From Pagrus major (Eukaryota; Chordata; Actinopteri; Spariformes; Sparidae): a DNA stretch of 64,000 nucleotides. Location: assembly GCF_040436345.1 (NCBI RefSeq), contig NC_133234.1:12895446-12959445 (forward strand). Reading direction: 5' to 3'. Below are positions 13,088 through 25,593 of this stretch, one piece after another. The position numbers were made by a program, and so were the translations under genes. The number at the start of each line of letters is the position of its first letter. Within the stretch, counting starts at the first letter, position 1. Under the pieces are notes generated by a model. It had not been told where the DNA came from, ran no database searches, and was given only the letters and a program-made list of their open reading frames with translations.

Positions 13088-16000
13088 TTTCATTAAGATC
13101 AAACACTGGACATCCGAAAAGCCTACTCACATTTTCTAATTCAATTACTCAGTTCTTCTTAATTGTCTCTGTATAAACATGTTTACACTGAACATTACAG
13201 ATCCATCCTAGTAGCTGTGTGCGTTTTCTGATCTACTGCGCAGTCCTGCAGAGAGATCCTCTTAATCCAGAGGCTTTGTGAGTCTGGATCCCTCTTCTAT
13301 CTATAGTTCTTAGCTGGATAGGTTCACTTTGAGTTGACTTCTACCATCTCTCCGAGTCACTGGCCTGGAAGCATCCCAGGAGGACGACAGAATTTGTGAA
13401 GTAATGTGTAAAGGAGGAGTAGGTAAGACTGGACTTAGGGACGCTGTTTAGCCTGCTGCCAGCATCCTTGCATCCTTAAATACACACATATAATCACTTG
13501 TGTCACCTGCAGAAATACGTAAGAGTTTATCTTCCTATGATATAGTCGGCTGACATATGTGGCTCTGACCTTGAGTGACTCAGGATAAACGAAACATACA
13601 GGCTGGCAAGGGGGATTATCATATCTGCACCGGATCAAAGCCTCTGATCCATTTTAAAACTTCATAAATAATTACTTTTGATAAGAGCACTGGATTAATA
13701 GTCCTTTGCTCAGAGAGTTATTTCTGCTCTTACTACTTGGATAGCTGACATCGTTGGGAGCAGGAGACACGGGTCGAATGCAGCGCTGACAGAGGCAGTC
13801 TTTTCCGTTGAAGGTGACACACTCCCCAGCAGGAAAGGCATGTCTGAGAAACACAGAAAGAGACAGAGGTATGGCTCACAATCCAAAAAAAAAAAGAAAA
13901 GTTATTCTTCCTCCGCGCGTGTTAAACTTACTTGCAAACGGTGCACACAAAGCAGGCTGGGTGGTAGGTCTTCCCCAGGACTGTGACCACCTCCCCCTCC
14001 ACAAACTCCCTGCAGTTGTTGCAGAGCGTGCCGTGAAGCCTCTGGAAGTCCAGCGGGCAGAGGAAGTCACCGCTCTTCATGAAGAAGCCACTCTGAGCCA
14101 AGTCACAGCCACACACTGCACACACACACACATACAAAGAGGGAGAAAGAGATGAAAAGGTTTGATGACAGAAAACTTTAAAGCTGCAATAGTCAATATT
14201 TGTATATTATCTTGTGTGTACCATAAAGGATGTGGCTTATGATAGTCAACCTAGGCCTGCTGGTTTGTTATAACCAGCACACAGAACAAGAATTCAATCA
14301 TTTGATTCAACATCCCAATGAGAGTGATGAAGTTACGCCATTGGTAGGTCAAGTTTTGGAGTTTTACCACTGGCAGTCTGGCAGTAGACTGACCATATAC
14401 CAGGTTTAGACCTGGCCTTGTTTTCTGTGAAGTCAGCCGAGACTAAACCAATTGTGGTTAAACCTGTTTGTCGTAACTTTATAAGGTGACGTGTGTGTTG
14501 TTCCTCGCCAAATAGTGAAAGGTGTGTTTGAGTTGAGGTATATTAGCTTTCATGCTCACAGTTAACGACCGAGCAGAAGCAGGATTTTAAAGAATATCTA
14601 TAAAAAATATCTCTATACATGATTTTACATCATGGAAATAAACCACTATACATATATTTATATACACACGGTATGCAGTCATACATTCACACTCATAGAT
14701 GTGCATTTACAAATACAACTGTACTCAAATGTGCAACTGCATACATGTTAAAATGCCATAAAACAACAATATACGAGTGCACACCTCCGCCAAGGCCTAA
14801 CAGTCCCATAGTGTACTCACTCATAGATACCAGCCACCTAAAATATGGCTAATAATATTCATTAAGATCCAAATGAACAAAAATGAGTAAAAACCATCTC
14901 GCCATGTTAAGGAAAGTGAGGAAGTGTGTATATTTCTGCTTTTGTCTGTGGGAGCAGGTCATTGAGTGGATGTTGTGCGTGTCATCTCTTTAACCAGCTG
15001 AATGGCTGCCTGTTCCCTCCAGGCAGCCATTCTCAATCAATGCAGCTTAAGGAAAACCATCCATGACAATTTACCAGGGCATCACACTGCTGTTATCCTG
15101 CCTCGTTAAAAAGCTCTGCTTTTGTACTTTCTAACATTTTGATCCTATAATAGCCAGAACTCAGTCTTAAATTTCAGGTTTTTGAGTTTTTTCTTTGTTT
15201 TTATGTGTATTGGATTGCTTATGTTGCCTTTTTCCTGACATTTGTGTGCTTTTTTTCATCGCTTGAGCTTTGGGACCAAACATTTGTAACTTTTTGCACA
15301 TGTATCACTTGAATTTGTATTGCTTTGAATGGATTTCAAGTTTTAAATTGTCACCTTTTCTTCAAGCTGTTGTCGTAGTTAACAGCAGCCACCTAATCCA
15401 TCAAAGCGATGAGATAAATGCTATTTGGGTTGTCTGACCTTGTGGGTCTGCCAGAGTTTCTGAGGTGTTTATGTGTTTGTGTGCATCTGTGATTGTGTGT
15501 GTTTGCTGATCAGTCCAGCAGTGACCGACAGGAAGGCAGTGTTTTCTCTCAGCTTGTTTGGAGTCATTTGATACCTGCCACAGTCCTGCCGCAACACAAT
15601 GCGCTGAGATGCCAAGGGCAGATTTATGCTGCTCTATTCCTGTCCGACGGCAAGTCACTCAAAATAAAGATGGGTTTTATTTTAGAAATAACAATTTTAA
15701 AGTCTGAATAAAACCAACACAAACATGTGGCTACATTCCTCTGATCCCACAGATTGCTTCATAAAACGGTTATGGATCAGTAAAAGAAAAAAAAATCTGT
15801 TCTTTGCTTATTTTAATTCAGATTTATTTACATTCAAATTGAGAAACTTTGAGGCAAATTCTGATTCTGTGAAGCCCACAGACCCCTTCAATCCGCCGGG
15901 TCTTCCCACTGTTAAAAATACTGCATCCATCTCAGCTCTGAGAGTCTCTTTGTTTCCTCGGCCCCGTAAACACCATCACAATGCGATGAAAGGGCAATAA

Positions 16001-19000
16001 CACGAGAAGCTTGTCAGTTTCGATTAGTGGGGACAATAGCCTGCTGAGGAAATATGTTTTCCACGAAACAGAATAAATCTGGTGAATGACTGTCTGACAA
16101 CCTAGGAGGTTCTCACAACAGCCCGCTGTAGATGTTTTGTAATGAATTGATCTTCATGGCACCAGAGGGGCTAAATGACTAATGACCAGCCGATTCTGCT
16201 CAATTTAAGACTAACTAAACTAAATGTCACTTGTGTTACTTCTTGTGTGTAAAATTATCAACAACTGGAAAATATGGATATTTTATTTGGATATTTAATT
16301 TAAAATCAAATCCAGACTGCCTGTAGATGAATGCATCATCAGGCCTCTGATCGTAATGTGTTCAGGATTCATTCCCATTCACTGCACATGAGGAATTCTC
16401 TTCATTGGATTACTCTCAAGTTTCCAAAAGGTCTATTCTGACTGAGGTGTGATTGTGGGACGCTTCTTAAGTGAACCTGCATCTGCTAACTCACAGCAAC
16501 ATATTGATGGTACTACTGACCCTTGCAGGTAAAGCACTTTACGTGGAAGTGGTTGGCCTGGACTCGCAGCACCTCTCCCTTGCACGGCTCCCCACATCTG
16601 AAGCACTGGATCATCCGCCTCCCCGCTGAAGGGCTCGCATGGCAGCCATCCGCAGTGTGTAGCACTGCAGGAGAGAAAAAATGAATTAGTCATTTAAATT
16701 TAAATGTCATTAGAAAAGCCAAGTTAAGCAGCTCAGTTTTGAAACTACTATCTTTATGCATCTTGTAGGATCCCTTTTATAAAACTGCTAGTCTGCTTGT
16801 ATTCAGAATATATCTGCAAGTTTTAATGTTTAATCATGCAAGGAAATTTGAAAAGTTAAAGGTCTGGTTGATTCAACATAGCAGTCTGTTTTAATAAATG
16901 TGGAAACAGACTGTGAAGCTGTACTCGGTACTTTGACTTAACGCTAAATGCTAACATCAGCACGCTCGCACACTCTCAAAGGCAATGCCAACGTGCTGCT
17001 GTTTGGCAGCTGTAACATTTACCGTGTTAAACGTGGTTAACAGCACTCAAACGTTGCTTAACATGCTAAACTTAGCTGGGTGTGTTAGCATGCTAATATT
17101 TCTCAATTAGAAATAAACACAAATTTCAGCAGAGCCAAACAGGAATGTCATGTCATGTTTTGCACTTTGGCGCCATGCTAGCAGCTCGGTGAACATCGCC
17201 ACGGTGCTTCGACCTAATGCTAAATGCTAACATCAGCACGCTGGCATGCTCTAATTGGCAATGCTAACATGCTGCTGTTTAGCAGATGTAATGCTAACCA
17301 TGCAAACATTGCAAACTTAAATAATGCTTATATTGCTAAACTAAACTGAATGTACTATTCAAGTATTTCTATTTCAGGGTGGTGGACTGACTCAACGCTG
17401 CTAAAACGCGTTCATGTCAAAACACTTCTCTGTCAGTTGGTAAATGTACAAGCAGCGTGAATGTAAATCCAAGATCAAAAAATCTCCCTCATCCACACAG
17501 TAGGTTAATCCTTGTCTGCCTAAGCAGTTCATAACAATACAATATTACCTTGGAGTCGTCCCATCAGTGGTTACATAACTGAACATAATGTATAGACGTG
17601 CTTTGCTTTGGCACAGACACACAGTAATCTTTAGATTACCTCACAAAGAGCTCATAAAGTAATACTGTATGTGCTACATGAGTGTTGGTGCTTGTTTGCC
17701 AAACCCTGTCTGGTGCTACAGCAAGAAAGCTGAGCCTCGCTCCTTCTTATTCCATCTCTTTCATGTTTAAATGGCAGCAGGAGCAGTGGATGCCTGTACA
17801 ATCTAATCACAGCCCACTCGAAAGGTCTCGAATGTGATTAGCAGAGGAGAGAGAGGAAAGAATGTGGCACGTCGAGAGCGCTCCGTCTCCCAGTGTGTGG
17901 ACACGCAGCATACAAATAGATGAACGGACACATGAGCTCCATCTTTTCTTCTTTCCATGTACAGTTTATACAAATTCACAAATGAGCCAAAAAACAGCGA
18001 CACTTGAAATCTACCTCAGATCTCAGCTTCACTAACTTAAGTTACGTGACCAAACAAAAAGATTTCCGCATGTATATGATGTTTCCTTAACTGTGCAGAT
18101 TACCTAACTCGGCCTCGTGAAGACTGAGAGAACTGAGTCGAGGAGCATTGGTATGTGGCCCCGACTCTGCCCCACAACAGGAGAGATTTGTCACATGGTA
18201 ACAAGTATGTGATAACAAATTAGATTAAGAGACCATGCCCCCCAAAAGTCAAGTTCAATGTAACTGATTGTGCGGTTTTGGAGTGAGCCACCGCTTAGCA
18301 TCGTGGAGAAATCGAATTATGTCTAGCTCGGAAGAAATCGAATTAACATGCAAACAACAACAAAGCTTTCAAAACAGGGTTGGGATTTTTTGCATGCAAC
18401 AAACAGCCCTAACCCTAACCCCAAATCGTGAGTTGTTGTAAAAAAATAAAGAGTTTTTGAGCCTACTGAGAGAAAAAGGCTTTGATTGCAGCATCCTTTG
18501 CAAATTAGAAGAGCAGCAGAGGACACTCTGTGATTCTGATCGCTTAAAAATCAAGGTCTGAAAAAAGAGATGTTGTGAAAGTAAGTGTCCTTTCTGCCAA
18601 ACAAAATCCTAGTGGGGACGTTCTTTTAGCGGTGGCACGCCAACAATGAGTGAAAACCCAGCCAAACTGGCCTTTGTCCTAGAACGCCTCAGATATTTGT
18701 TAATGACAGAGCTGCGGTGATGCCAACACAAATACAGGCAAGCAATTTTTCATGGGGGCATGCACAGAATTACAGCTCCAGTGTTTTAAAGTTTTGTTTC
18801 AATAGGACAGGCTGTATATTGCATCGTAATACAATATAAAGTTCCAGTATGCGCGCGGTATTATCCTGTTTTTTGACACAACCAACGTGTGCAGTTGTCA
18901 GATGGAGTCCAAAATGTCGTCCGCTCTTTCTTGATCTCTCCCAGAATGTGAAGCTGATATGGTGTCGAGTATTAGCAAATGATGGATATAGAAAGACAGC

Positions 19001-19904
19001 AAATGGAGGGAAACCTGAGACGGACGGTTAATCACACAAGCCGGTATCTCCAGCTATGAAAAACTGCATCTGTGTGCGTGTGTTTGTGTGGTTAAGGAGT
19101 GAGGGAGTGTCTATATTAGGGACTATGAATTTTTGATGTATAAGTACAACTGGTTCTATTTTTGTTGAAGTACAAAGTAACAAGACTTTAAATTTAACCA
19201 TCTGATAGTACAACAAGGTCATATGGGCTACAAGCTGTATGTGATATCATCATTTTTAGAAGTGTGTTTCCTTTACACTGGATGGTGTCATTGTTGGTAA
19301 TGTATCAATAAATAGCGTGGTAATTCTCAAGCGCCTGTCATGGTAAAGGAGAAGCGGGCAAGGAATGAGAGTTTGCAGATTTAGAGCTTTTAGTATCACA
19401 GAATATCTTTTGGAGTACAACATTTATTTAAGCACAATTTCAGGATTTCACCAGCAGGATCACTCAGTGGAAGTATATATTTTCTTCTGAAATGGGCTTT
19501 ATGGAAGCCTTTATGGTGTTCACATATCCATATATTTACATTTATACAGTGAACTTATCCTGTGCAGTTATATTCATATTGGGCAACTATCCTGTGCAAA
19601 TTCCTGCTTGTATTATGTGAAATCTAAGACTCTGTGCCAGTTCAGAAGCCCATTTCCACCAGTAAAAGGTCACAATTATGAGAAAAAGGTCAAAATTCAT
19701 AGATAAAAAGGTCAACATTTATCCCATAATTATGACTTTTTTCCATAGTCATAGTTATGACATACGATGGGAATATTTTTATTTATCCTGGCTTAAGTTT
19801 TCATCAACTTTAACTGGTGGAAATGGGCTTCCATACATATGTGTACATATCCATATATTTACATTCATACATTGAAATGATCCTGTGCAATCCAAGTCTT
19901 TGAG

Positions 19905-19986
<82 letters not shown>

Positions 19987-21106
19987 CTTTTATAACACTA
20001 GAAGAATACATAGTATATTGTATATAGTCTTTACTTTTCTTATCTTATCTCATTTTAAATAAATGCTCAAATAAGCCATCTTTCCATTCAGTATGAGTGG
20101 ACCAGTTTCAGGAGTTTCTTCAGGACATCGAACTACAATATCCAAATGGAAAGTGGCAGGAGGCTTTTATCTCACTTCCCCTTTATTTTCCGCTGGTTTA
20201 GTGAAATGAGTGAAAGTATTTTTCCCACCACTTTACTCTGAGTAAAGAGCATCAGTTCACTCACAATAGCCTAAATCTCCTCCTTGTGGCTGCAAAACAG
20301 AATAATCACGGTGAAACACTGCTCCATTCAGAGGTATTCCAAAAATCACATGCTGGTGTTACCTAACCACGATGCTCTGCGATTAGAGGTAACAGCTGTG
20401 CTTCCACTTTTGCCCACTTGGCCTCTGCAATTTTTTATCTACAAATCCACGTTTTTACATTTAGGAAGAGTTTGAGAATCCTAACATCTTAAAAAAACTA
20501 AAAGTATAGAATAAATTAATGTCATTTTCTTGTCAGAAATCACCTACCAGAGCTTTCACACAGCCAAATACCCACCAAGGCATACCAAATTACAAATAAC
20601 ATGAAGTTTAAACAAGATAATACTATACGTACTTGCAGGAGAAGCAAAGACAAAGTCTTAAGCAATATTTGTTTTGATGTTTAAAACAATCAAATGCAAC
20701 CTCACAGAGAAAACCAAAGAGATTGCAGCACAAACACAGTTAAGAATTTAAAATATACAAATGTGTGAAGTGATAAAGTGAGCACAATAATGTGTCACAG
20801 TGATATAGTTCATTGTCTTTGACAAACATCTAACCGTGGATGAAGCTCAGATACTTTTTAACTTAATAACAGGCTGCTAACGAATCATAAGTACGCAAAA
20901 AAAGACATAAAACAACGTACACAACCAGACACACTTGAAACACACTCACACACACACACACAGTATTAAAAATGTCTACCTTTCTCTTTCATGACAGTTG
21001 GTTTCCACACGTCTGTGGCACTGCAGCAGATCAGAGAGTGAGGAGAGGAACTAACAGGACTGCTGGTCCCAGGGAAAAGGGGGTGGTCCGAAAACACAGA
21101 GGGCAG

Positions 21107-21155
<49 letters not shown>

Positions 21156-23071
21156 CGTGCATGCGTGTGTGCATGCGTGCGTGTGCGTACGTTCTAAAAC
21201 AAAGAGGACAGCAGGAGTGGCATTAAGTGCTCTTGTGATTCTGAACCATGATGTCAACCAGGCTGAACAAGAGAATAATTAAATCCGGTTGCATTTTGGA
21301 AAATGCACTGGCGCTTTGTGATGCTGATATAGTTTTAAATGATTTAGTTTTTTTTTAGGTAAATCACACGAACTTGCCAAGTTTAATCAGTTTTAAACTC
21401 CTTCCTTCATTCACCTAGAATAACCAGCTCAGTGATTTTAAAAACACTGCATACAGATTTGTTTCTGATTCTGTTCCTTTAGAGAGAATAACCATGATAT
21501 TTGTGTTTCCACAGTGGGACTCTTGTCCAGTACAGATGACTCAGTAATGACATTACCTGCTGCTGATACTTCCTCACTTTCTAGCATGTGGTGACTCCGC
21601 TTTATTTTTAAACTAGCAAACTGAATATATGTGTGTGTCGTCTTCTATACGTACGCTTCTTTGGGCTACATAAGTGATATCGGTTCTCAATAAGTGTTGA
21701 TAGCATTAAAGGTTAAGTTCACCCAAAAATGAAAATTCAGTCAATATCTGCTCACCCTCATGCTGATGGAAAGCCAAGTGAAGTTTCGTAGTCTACACAT
21801 TTTTGAAGCTTCACGGCAAAACAGCGTGGCAGTATCCTCCTGAACAACTGAAGTAGATGGGGACTTGTTTTAAAATGTTAAAAAAAGACTGAAAAAAACA
21901 CAACATGGCTTCTTACAGATTGTCTGACAAGTTTTCGGAGGGCCCAAGGTCCCAAGTAGATGTATGAAAAGATGTTATTTACACCCTCGACACACGATCA
22001 AGCTTGTGCATCCTCTTCAGATGAGGACTTTGATTTCACAGGGCAAGCTGTATGGAGCCATTTTATATTTCTTTAAATTGTCTTCTCTTAACGTTTTAAA
22101 ACAAGTCCCCATCTGCTTCAGTTGTTTAGGAGAATGCTGCCACGCCGTTGTGCTGTGAGGCTCCAGAAATGCTTTGTGGTCTATGAAACGTCATCTGAAT
22201 TTTCATTTTAGGGTGAAACCTTATAAATGAAGCACAATATTGACCCAATGTGTGACCAAAAATGTTAGTTTAGCATTAAAAAAATAGGGAAATGGTGTGT
22301 CAAGTCTGCCAAATACATGTGAACTTTGATTTTACAGGGGGAAATTGTGTTTTGGATGCAAATGCAAAGTTTGCGTAGAGGCAGCAGAGTAAGTTGAGAC
22401 AATGTCAAAGTGTTGAGCAGATGATTTAGCTTGTCTGGTTGGTGTGTGCAATATTATACTTTGTCTATTTTTGCTTCATTAGGGAAAGAATTTCTGTCTT
22501 TACCTCAGCATTCACAGTCTTTTTTTCACTGAAATACACAACAAAAGATTTTGCAGGTTGTCTCTGAGAAATACAAGAAAATGCTTATATTTAACGTGCT
22601 GAGAACGTGTTGACTTTAATCAATAAGCAGCCTTTTCCTTGTTGGAAATCTGTGACAATATGCTACATCCACAAGAGATTTTAGGGCCAAATTATTTAAT
22701 GTAAGTGACCAGACATTCAAATAACAACCACATACACAAGTAAACTATCCGTTACCTGACATCTCTGCAGGTATACTGGCCAACTTCTCACACAGGATGT
22801 AGTCGTTGGGGTTGAGGAACGGCAGCTGATCCATCATGCTCTGTTTGGGAATAAGGTAGAGAACCTCTGCAAGTTCCCCGTCTTCTATAATCGACATACG
22901 CCTGACAGAGTTCTTCCTCTTGACCCGGTCCAAGACCACCATTTCATTGCTGTGCGTGACGCCGCAGATCCTGCCCAGGCTGCTGAGTTTGAGAAGGCCT
23001 GACATGCTGCTGCTGTCGAGGCTTTCAGCCAAACAATTGAGGCTGCAGACTGACCCCAGACGAGAAACCAT
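3465..23071 (-). CDS. ablim1: Actin-binding LIM protein 1-like (abLIM), 18 coding exons, 630 aa
   Basis: abLIM proteins link actin filaments to signalling partners. Coding exons, 5' to 3' on the minus strand: 22756-23071, 16521-16664, 13932-14115, 13734-13843, 12878-13004, 12686-12779, 12340-12427, 12133-12191, 10297-10374, 8821-8991, 7629-7658, 7377-7506, 5700-5747, 5258-5322, 4865-4910, 4743-4750, 3909-3989, 3465-3578. All junctions are GT-AG and all phases agree. Four LIM domains with the usual Cys/His pattern lie at about residues 126-182, 185-236, 253-309 and 312-363. Residues 401-510 carry abLIM1-type linker motifs ([33 protein letters not shown]). The last 64 residues are a villin headpiece ending [16 protein letters not shown]. 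The linker favours ABLIM1 over ABLIM2/3. The N-terminal exon (MVSRLGSV) resembles the long ABLIM1 isoform only weakly. The charged coiled-coil segment found in human ABLIM1 is absent. Confidence 0.93.
4743..4750 (-). other. ablim1: 8-nucleotide microexon of the ablim1-like gene
   Basis: On the minus strand the sequence reads CCCTTTCAG, then ACTTTAAG, then GTATGTGAG: a strong acceptor, eight bases and a strong donor. The upstream exon (4865-4910) ends one base into a codon, and the downstream exon (3909-3989) starts on a codon boundary. Exactly 2 modulo 3 bases are therefore needed, and the eight bases supply them, giving Asp-Phe-Lys just before the headpiece exon VYPYEML. Skipping it would shift the frame and lose the headpiece. 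Confidence 0.75.
5748..7376 (-). other. ablim1: ablim1-like intron 12, no further exon seen
   Basis: AT-rich intron of 1.6 kb with a short CA run near 6484-6497 and a G-rich, purine-biased patch at 7070-7310. The purine-biased patch gives open frames on both strands, but these are low-complexity and lack family resemblance. No additional abLIM exon was recognised. Confidence 0.6.
7831..8312. mobile_element. Near-palindromic long-inverted-repeat MITE
   Basis: Two arms of about 180 bp (7831-8011 and 8132-8312) are inverted copies of one another around a ~120 bp spacer. Ends are TTAAAGGGTCACTCC and TTACCCTTTAA. Matching internal blocks include GTGTGTTTACAGGTCTTG / CAAGACCTGTAAACACACTT and GCATTGTGGGTAAT / ATTACCCACAATGC. 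No coding capacity. It sits in an intron of the ablim1-like gene, between the exons at 7629-7658 and 8821-8991, and could fold into a long hairpin in the pre-mRNA. Confidence 0.85.
9607..10108. mobile_element. MITE with ~90 bp inverted ends (TTAAAGGGACAG family)
   Basis: The left end reads TTAAAGGGACAGTTCACCC, and the right end is its diverged inverse (GGTGTACTGTCCCTTTAA). Similarity continues inward about 90 bp on each side through a CTCTTACCTGT block. No open frame of note. This sequence type is widespread in teleost genomes. It lies in the ablim1-like intron between exons 8821-8991 and 10297-10374. Confidence 0.85.
10692..10883. mobile_element. Short MITE (TTAAAGGAACAG ends)
   Basis: A 192 bp element with ends TTAAAGGAACAG and CTGTTCCTTTAA. 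Internal inverted similarity extends through GACTTTCCAT / ATGGAAAGTC. It appears to be a small relative of the 9607-10108 and 21706-22227 elements. Intronic in the ablim1-like gene. Confidence 0.7.
11480..12110. repeat. Dispersed AAGTA-rich repeat (family E)
   Basis: AT-rich stretch with repeated ACTTAAGTACA, AAGTATTTGAT and TAGTTACTAGTTACTTTTT motifs. Similar stretches occur at 29320-29720, 31170-31700 and 36555-36670, so it is probably a degraded dispersed element common in fish. Its edges and class cannot be set from this window. Confidence 0.5.
12565..12590. mobile_element. Solo or truncated end of MITE family A
   Basis: ATTCTTACGTATTGCACCTT followed by TAA matches the right terminus of the family A elements at 2655-2929, 23892-24179 and 59104-59498. 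No matching left end is visible within a few hundred bases, so this looks like a truncated copy inside an ablim1-like intron. Confidence 0.55.
13005..13086. repeat. (CA)n microsatellite abutting a splice acceptor
   Basis: About 37 CA units on the plus strand, so UG repeats in the ablim1-like pre-mRNA. The repeat ends only a few bases before the acceptor (TTTCAG) of exon 12878-13004 and takes the place of the normal pyrimidine tract. Confidence 0.95.
14116..16520 (-). other. ablim1: ablim1-like intron 2, no gene seen
   Basis: A 2.4 kb intron between LIM exons. It begins next to the downstream exon with a short (CA)7 tract (about 14119-14132). The rest is AT-rich with scattered open frames, none resembling a protein family. 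No defined mobile element could be delimited. Confidence 0.6.
16918..17293. repeat. Imperfect direct repeat with GCTAAATGCTAACATCAGC core
   Basis: Two diverged copies of about 90-100 bp (16918-17016 and 17203-17293) share GCTAAATGCTAACATCAGCA followed by CGCT and a TGCTGCTGTTTRGCAG block. They are about 280 bp apart with TGCTAAC-type sequence between. The type is common in fish genomes; the class is unknown. Confidence 0.65.
19905..19982. repeat. (AT)n microsatellite
   Basis: An uninterrupted run of about 38 AT units in ablim1-like intron 1. It is likely length-variable and prone to assembly error. Confidence 0.98.
21110..21190. repeat. (GT)n microsatellite with GC/AT interruptions
   Basis: About 20 GT units followed by an interrupted GTGCGTGCATGCGTG tract, in ablim1-like intron 1. 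Confidence 0.95.
21706..22227. mobile_element. MITE with TTCACCCAAAAATGAAAATTC end
   Basis: The left end reads TTAAAGGTTAAGTTCACCC and then AAAAATGAAAATTCAGTC. The right end is a degraded inverse (GAATTTTCATTTTAGGGTGA). Internal inverted similarity includes AAACAAGTCCCCATCTGCTT near the right arm and AGTAGATGGGGACTTGTTTT near 21851. This end sequence is one of the commonest DNA-transposon termini in teleosts. No coding capacity. Confidence 0.8.
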
Positions 23072-24938
23072 AAAGCAAACCTCAAGACGTTAAAGCCCTC
23101 TGGTGAATGTCAGGCACTAAGACTGTGGGACTGACTCAGCGTGTGTTTGTGTGCGTATGTGTGTGTGTTGTGAATCAGGCAGTCAAAGATTTACTCCTGC
23201 CACACGCCCCTTAAGAAGATTAAGTAAGGTATATTTTTAGGGTTTATCTTCAAGGTAAACAGAGGATCTGAGTTCAAGGAAGTCTCTATCAGGTAACCTT
23301 CTTCCCTCCATTCCAGTCACATACACATGAGTTCCAGCCTTCGAGTAATCTAGTGATTGGGGTGCTCTTTTAAGAAGATTACGAGCTATTGTATCATCCA
23401 GTATGCAGTTATATTTTATTTAAATCTCCAGTAAATGTCTGTACAAGCATGTTCTGCCTGATCTGTTGTTGGATTATGACTAAATACAAGGTCCAGATGA
23501 GCACAGAATTGTTTTTTTGCAGAAATCTCTCATAACCTTATGAGTGCAAATATTGTAATCCCCTGTGTCCTCCAGCATGGACAGCAGTCTTCTGGATGCT
23601 TAGCTTCACCTGGCAAAGAGTCAGGGACAAGAGGTCGGCACCCTGGACCTGGATCCTGAAAGTATTTGAGGACTGCAGCATTATTCAAGGTCAGACAAGT
23701 CAATGTAGATCCGTTCAGACGCTCTCTAATTAGCATTTTTTTTTAATCCAGTGCCTACAACTAATCAGATGTTTGTTGATTAAACGTGATAATGGGCTCA
23801 AAGATCTACCAGGTAACGTCTTTCTGGGAAAAAAACACCTATCTTATAAATATAGACCAATAATTAAATGTTTTCATCTGTAAAAAAAAATTAAAGGTGC
23901 AATATGTAAGAATTCATAGATTCACCAGGATAATTGTTTATCGCTACTAATTGTATTCTTCTTATACAGCCATCACTGTTGCTAATGTTAGCTTGTTAGC
24001 TCAGTTAGCCGTGCAGCTAGGCGAACAACCAGAGGAGTGTCTGTGTTTAAACCGCTAGCACAGGAGCTTTGGATGGCTGGGAGTAGATCTCCTCAACACA
24101 ATACAGAGATGTCTTCTACAGAAATACGTATTTGATTTATTAATGTTTTAAACCAAAATTCGTACATGTTGCACCTTTAAATGTATAAAAGTAAAATAAG
24201 CGTACATGTATAATGTGTTACACTCGTGTGTGTTGCTGCCACATTTGGCGGTAGCTATTTAAATGTAGACTACAACCGTCCAGTTGTTGACAATATGATG
24301 GATGTGATTTGAAGTACTGTTATCACGTCACCCTAAATACACACACACTTACAAAAGGGTTTCTGATATGTAAGAATCTAGTTACTTAAAATTTAAGTTA
24401 CTAAAATAGAAGGTTGACTTTGGGAAAAACCTGAACGAGCTAAAAGCTTTCGGGAGGATCACAAAGTTGTGGAGTCTTCATACGCCACTGCTTACTGAAG
24501 AGGCTGCAGGTTATCCTTTGCAAACACATGTGTAAAGAGCTCCACCTACTGGCTGTAATGTGAAAAAAATAAAGCTATTTGAAGCCACAGATCAGGTTAT
24601 GGTAATTCTGTAGGTTCATCACTATGAGCGATCCCTTTGTTTCGATGTCATTTGATAATTTTTATTAAAGAAGTACTGATTATAGACGCTTTATGTGTAA
24701 GATTTTCTACACTATAAAACATAATACCCTGTATGGGTGGCAAACTGTTAGTAGCTGTGTCGAATGGAAGTGGTTTCCCACTGGTACTGTAGGATGTATT
24801 AATGATCAATAATAATCATAATCAGTCATTCACTCCTTATGTCTTATCCATTGAAATAAACCCGGCTGTGCAGAATCAGGGATGACAAACACCCGCAGTC
24901 ACCACTAACTGGATGGTTCCAAGCAAACATGTATCATG
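23072..24938. other. Intergenic DNA between ablim1-like 5' end and mfsd1-like 3' end
   Basis: About 1.9 kb upstream of the ablim1-like start. It contains the family A MITE at 23892-24179. It has no CpG-rich promoter-like block, so the promoter used for the first coding exon given here is not evident. No gene seen. Confidence 0.55.
23892..24179. mobile_element. MITE, family A, copy 2
   Basis: Left end TAAAGGTGCAATATGTAAG; right end CGTACATGTTGCACCTTTA. The inside includes GTTAGCTTGTTAGCTCAGTT, as in copies 1 and 3. Non-coding, 288 bp. Confidence 0.8.
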
Positions 24939-24944
24939 TTTATT
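24939..24944 (-). terminator. Candidate poly(A) signal of the MFSD1-like gene
   Basis: TTTATT on the plus strand (AATAAA on the transcript), about 650 bp beyond the stop codon. Another TTTATT near 25310 is an equally possible signal. Neither can be chosen without transcript data. Confidence 0.3.
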
Positions 24945-25593
24945 TCTTACAACATGTAGCAAATATCATACCATCAAAAAGGTGAAAAACATTTTACTTT
25001 TGCTATTTTGGCAATTTAAAAACAGAGAAAATTCCCTTCTTCAAGTACAGAGTGAAATCTCTAACCAACATACAGATGAGAGGTACAAATATACAGGCGT
25101 CATTAAAAAAGAAAAACAAACAAAAAACAGACAATATGTTTTTCTGACATGCATTTAACATGTTATCAAAAATTATTTAGTGACCTCAGTAAGCTTCACA
25201 CAGTCGGTTGATATCTGAGTTATGATATGGTTGATTAAATGTGCTTCAGCTCAAATAAGCTAAAAAACAAAATTCAAAAAAGTTAGAGTTTTTGTTTTGT
25301 CTGTATGGATTTTATTTTTCTACTTACCCGTATTACTGAAAAATCTGCAATACCTGGTTAACATCTCATACAATATATTTATACTTTATGAGTGTAAATA
25401 CTGTTTAACGGAGATTTATCCTCGTTCATTAAACTGATAACTGAATAGTTATCTGCTGCAGTGACTGGAGACAAATGTGGTTTCAATGAGGTGTGCAGTG
25501 AAGCAAGTTCAATTTAAAAAACTGGTGCATATAGAAAAAATAGGTAAAAAGTCAAAAAACAGACAGAAATGTTGAGATTGGAGGAAACAAAAC

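Larger units (their letters stand above)
16665..22755 (-). other. ablim1: ablim1-like intron 1 (6.1 kb), repeat-rich
   Basis: The long first intron of the ablim1-like gene holds a ~280 bp-spaced direct repeat (16918-17293), a long AT microsatellite (19905-19982), a GT microsatellite (21110-21190) and a MITE (21706-22227), each listed separately. No conserved exon was recognised. Alternative first exons of abLIM genes are often found in such introns, so a further promoter here is possible but not visible. Confidence 0.6.

Noticed and set aside
13010-13096. Open frames coding Cys-Val or Thr-His runs across the CA repeat.
   Set aside because: They are simply the microsatellite translated; the real exon ends at 13004 at a proper acceptor.
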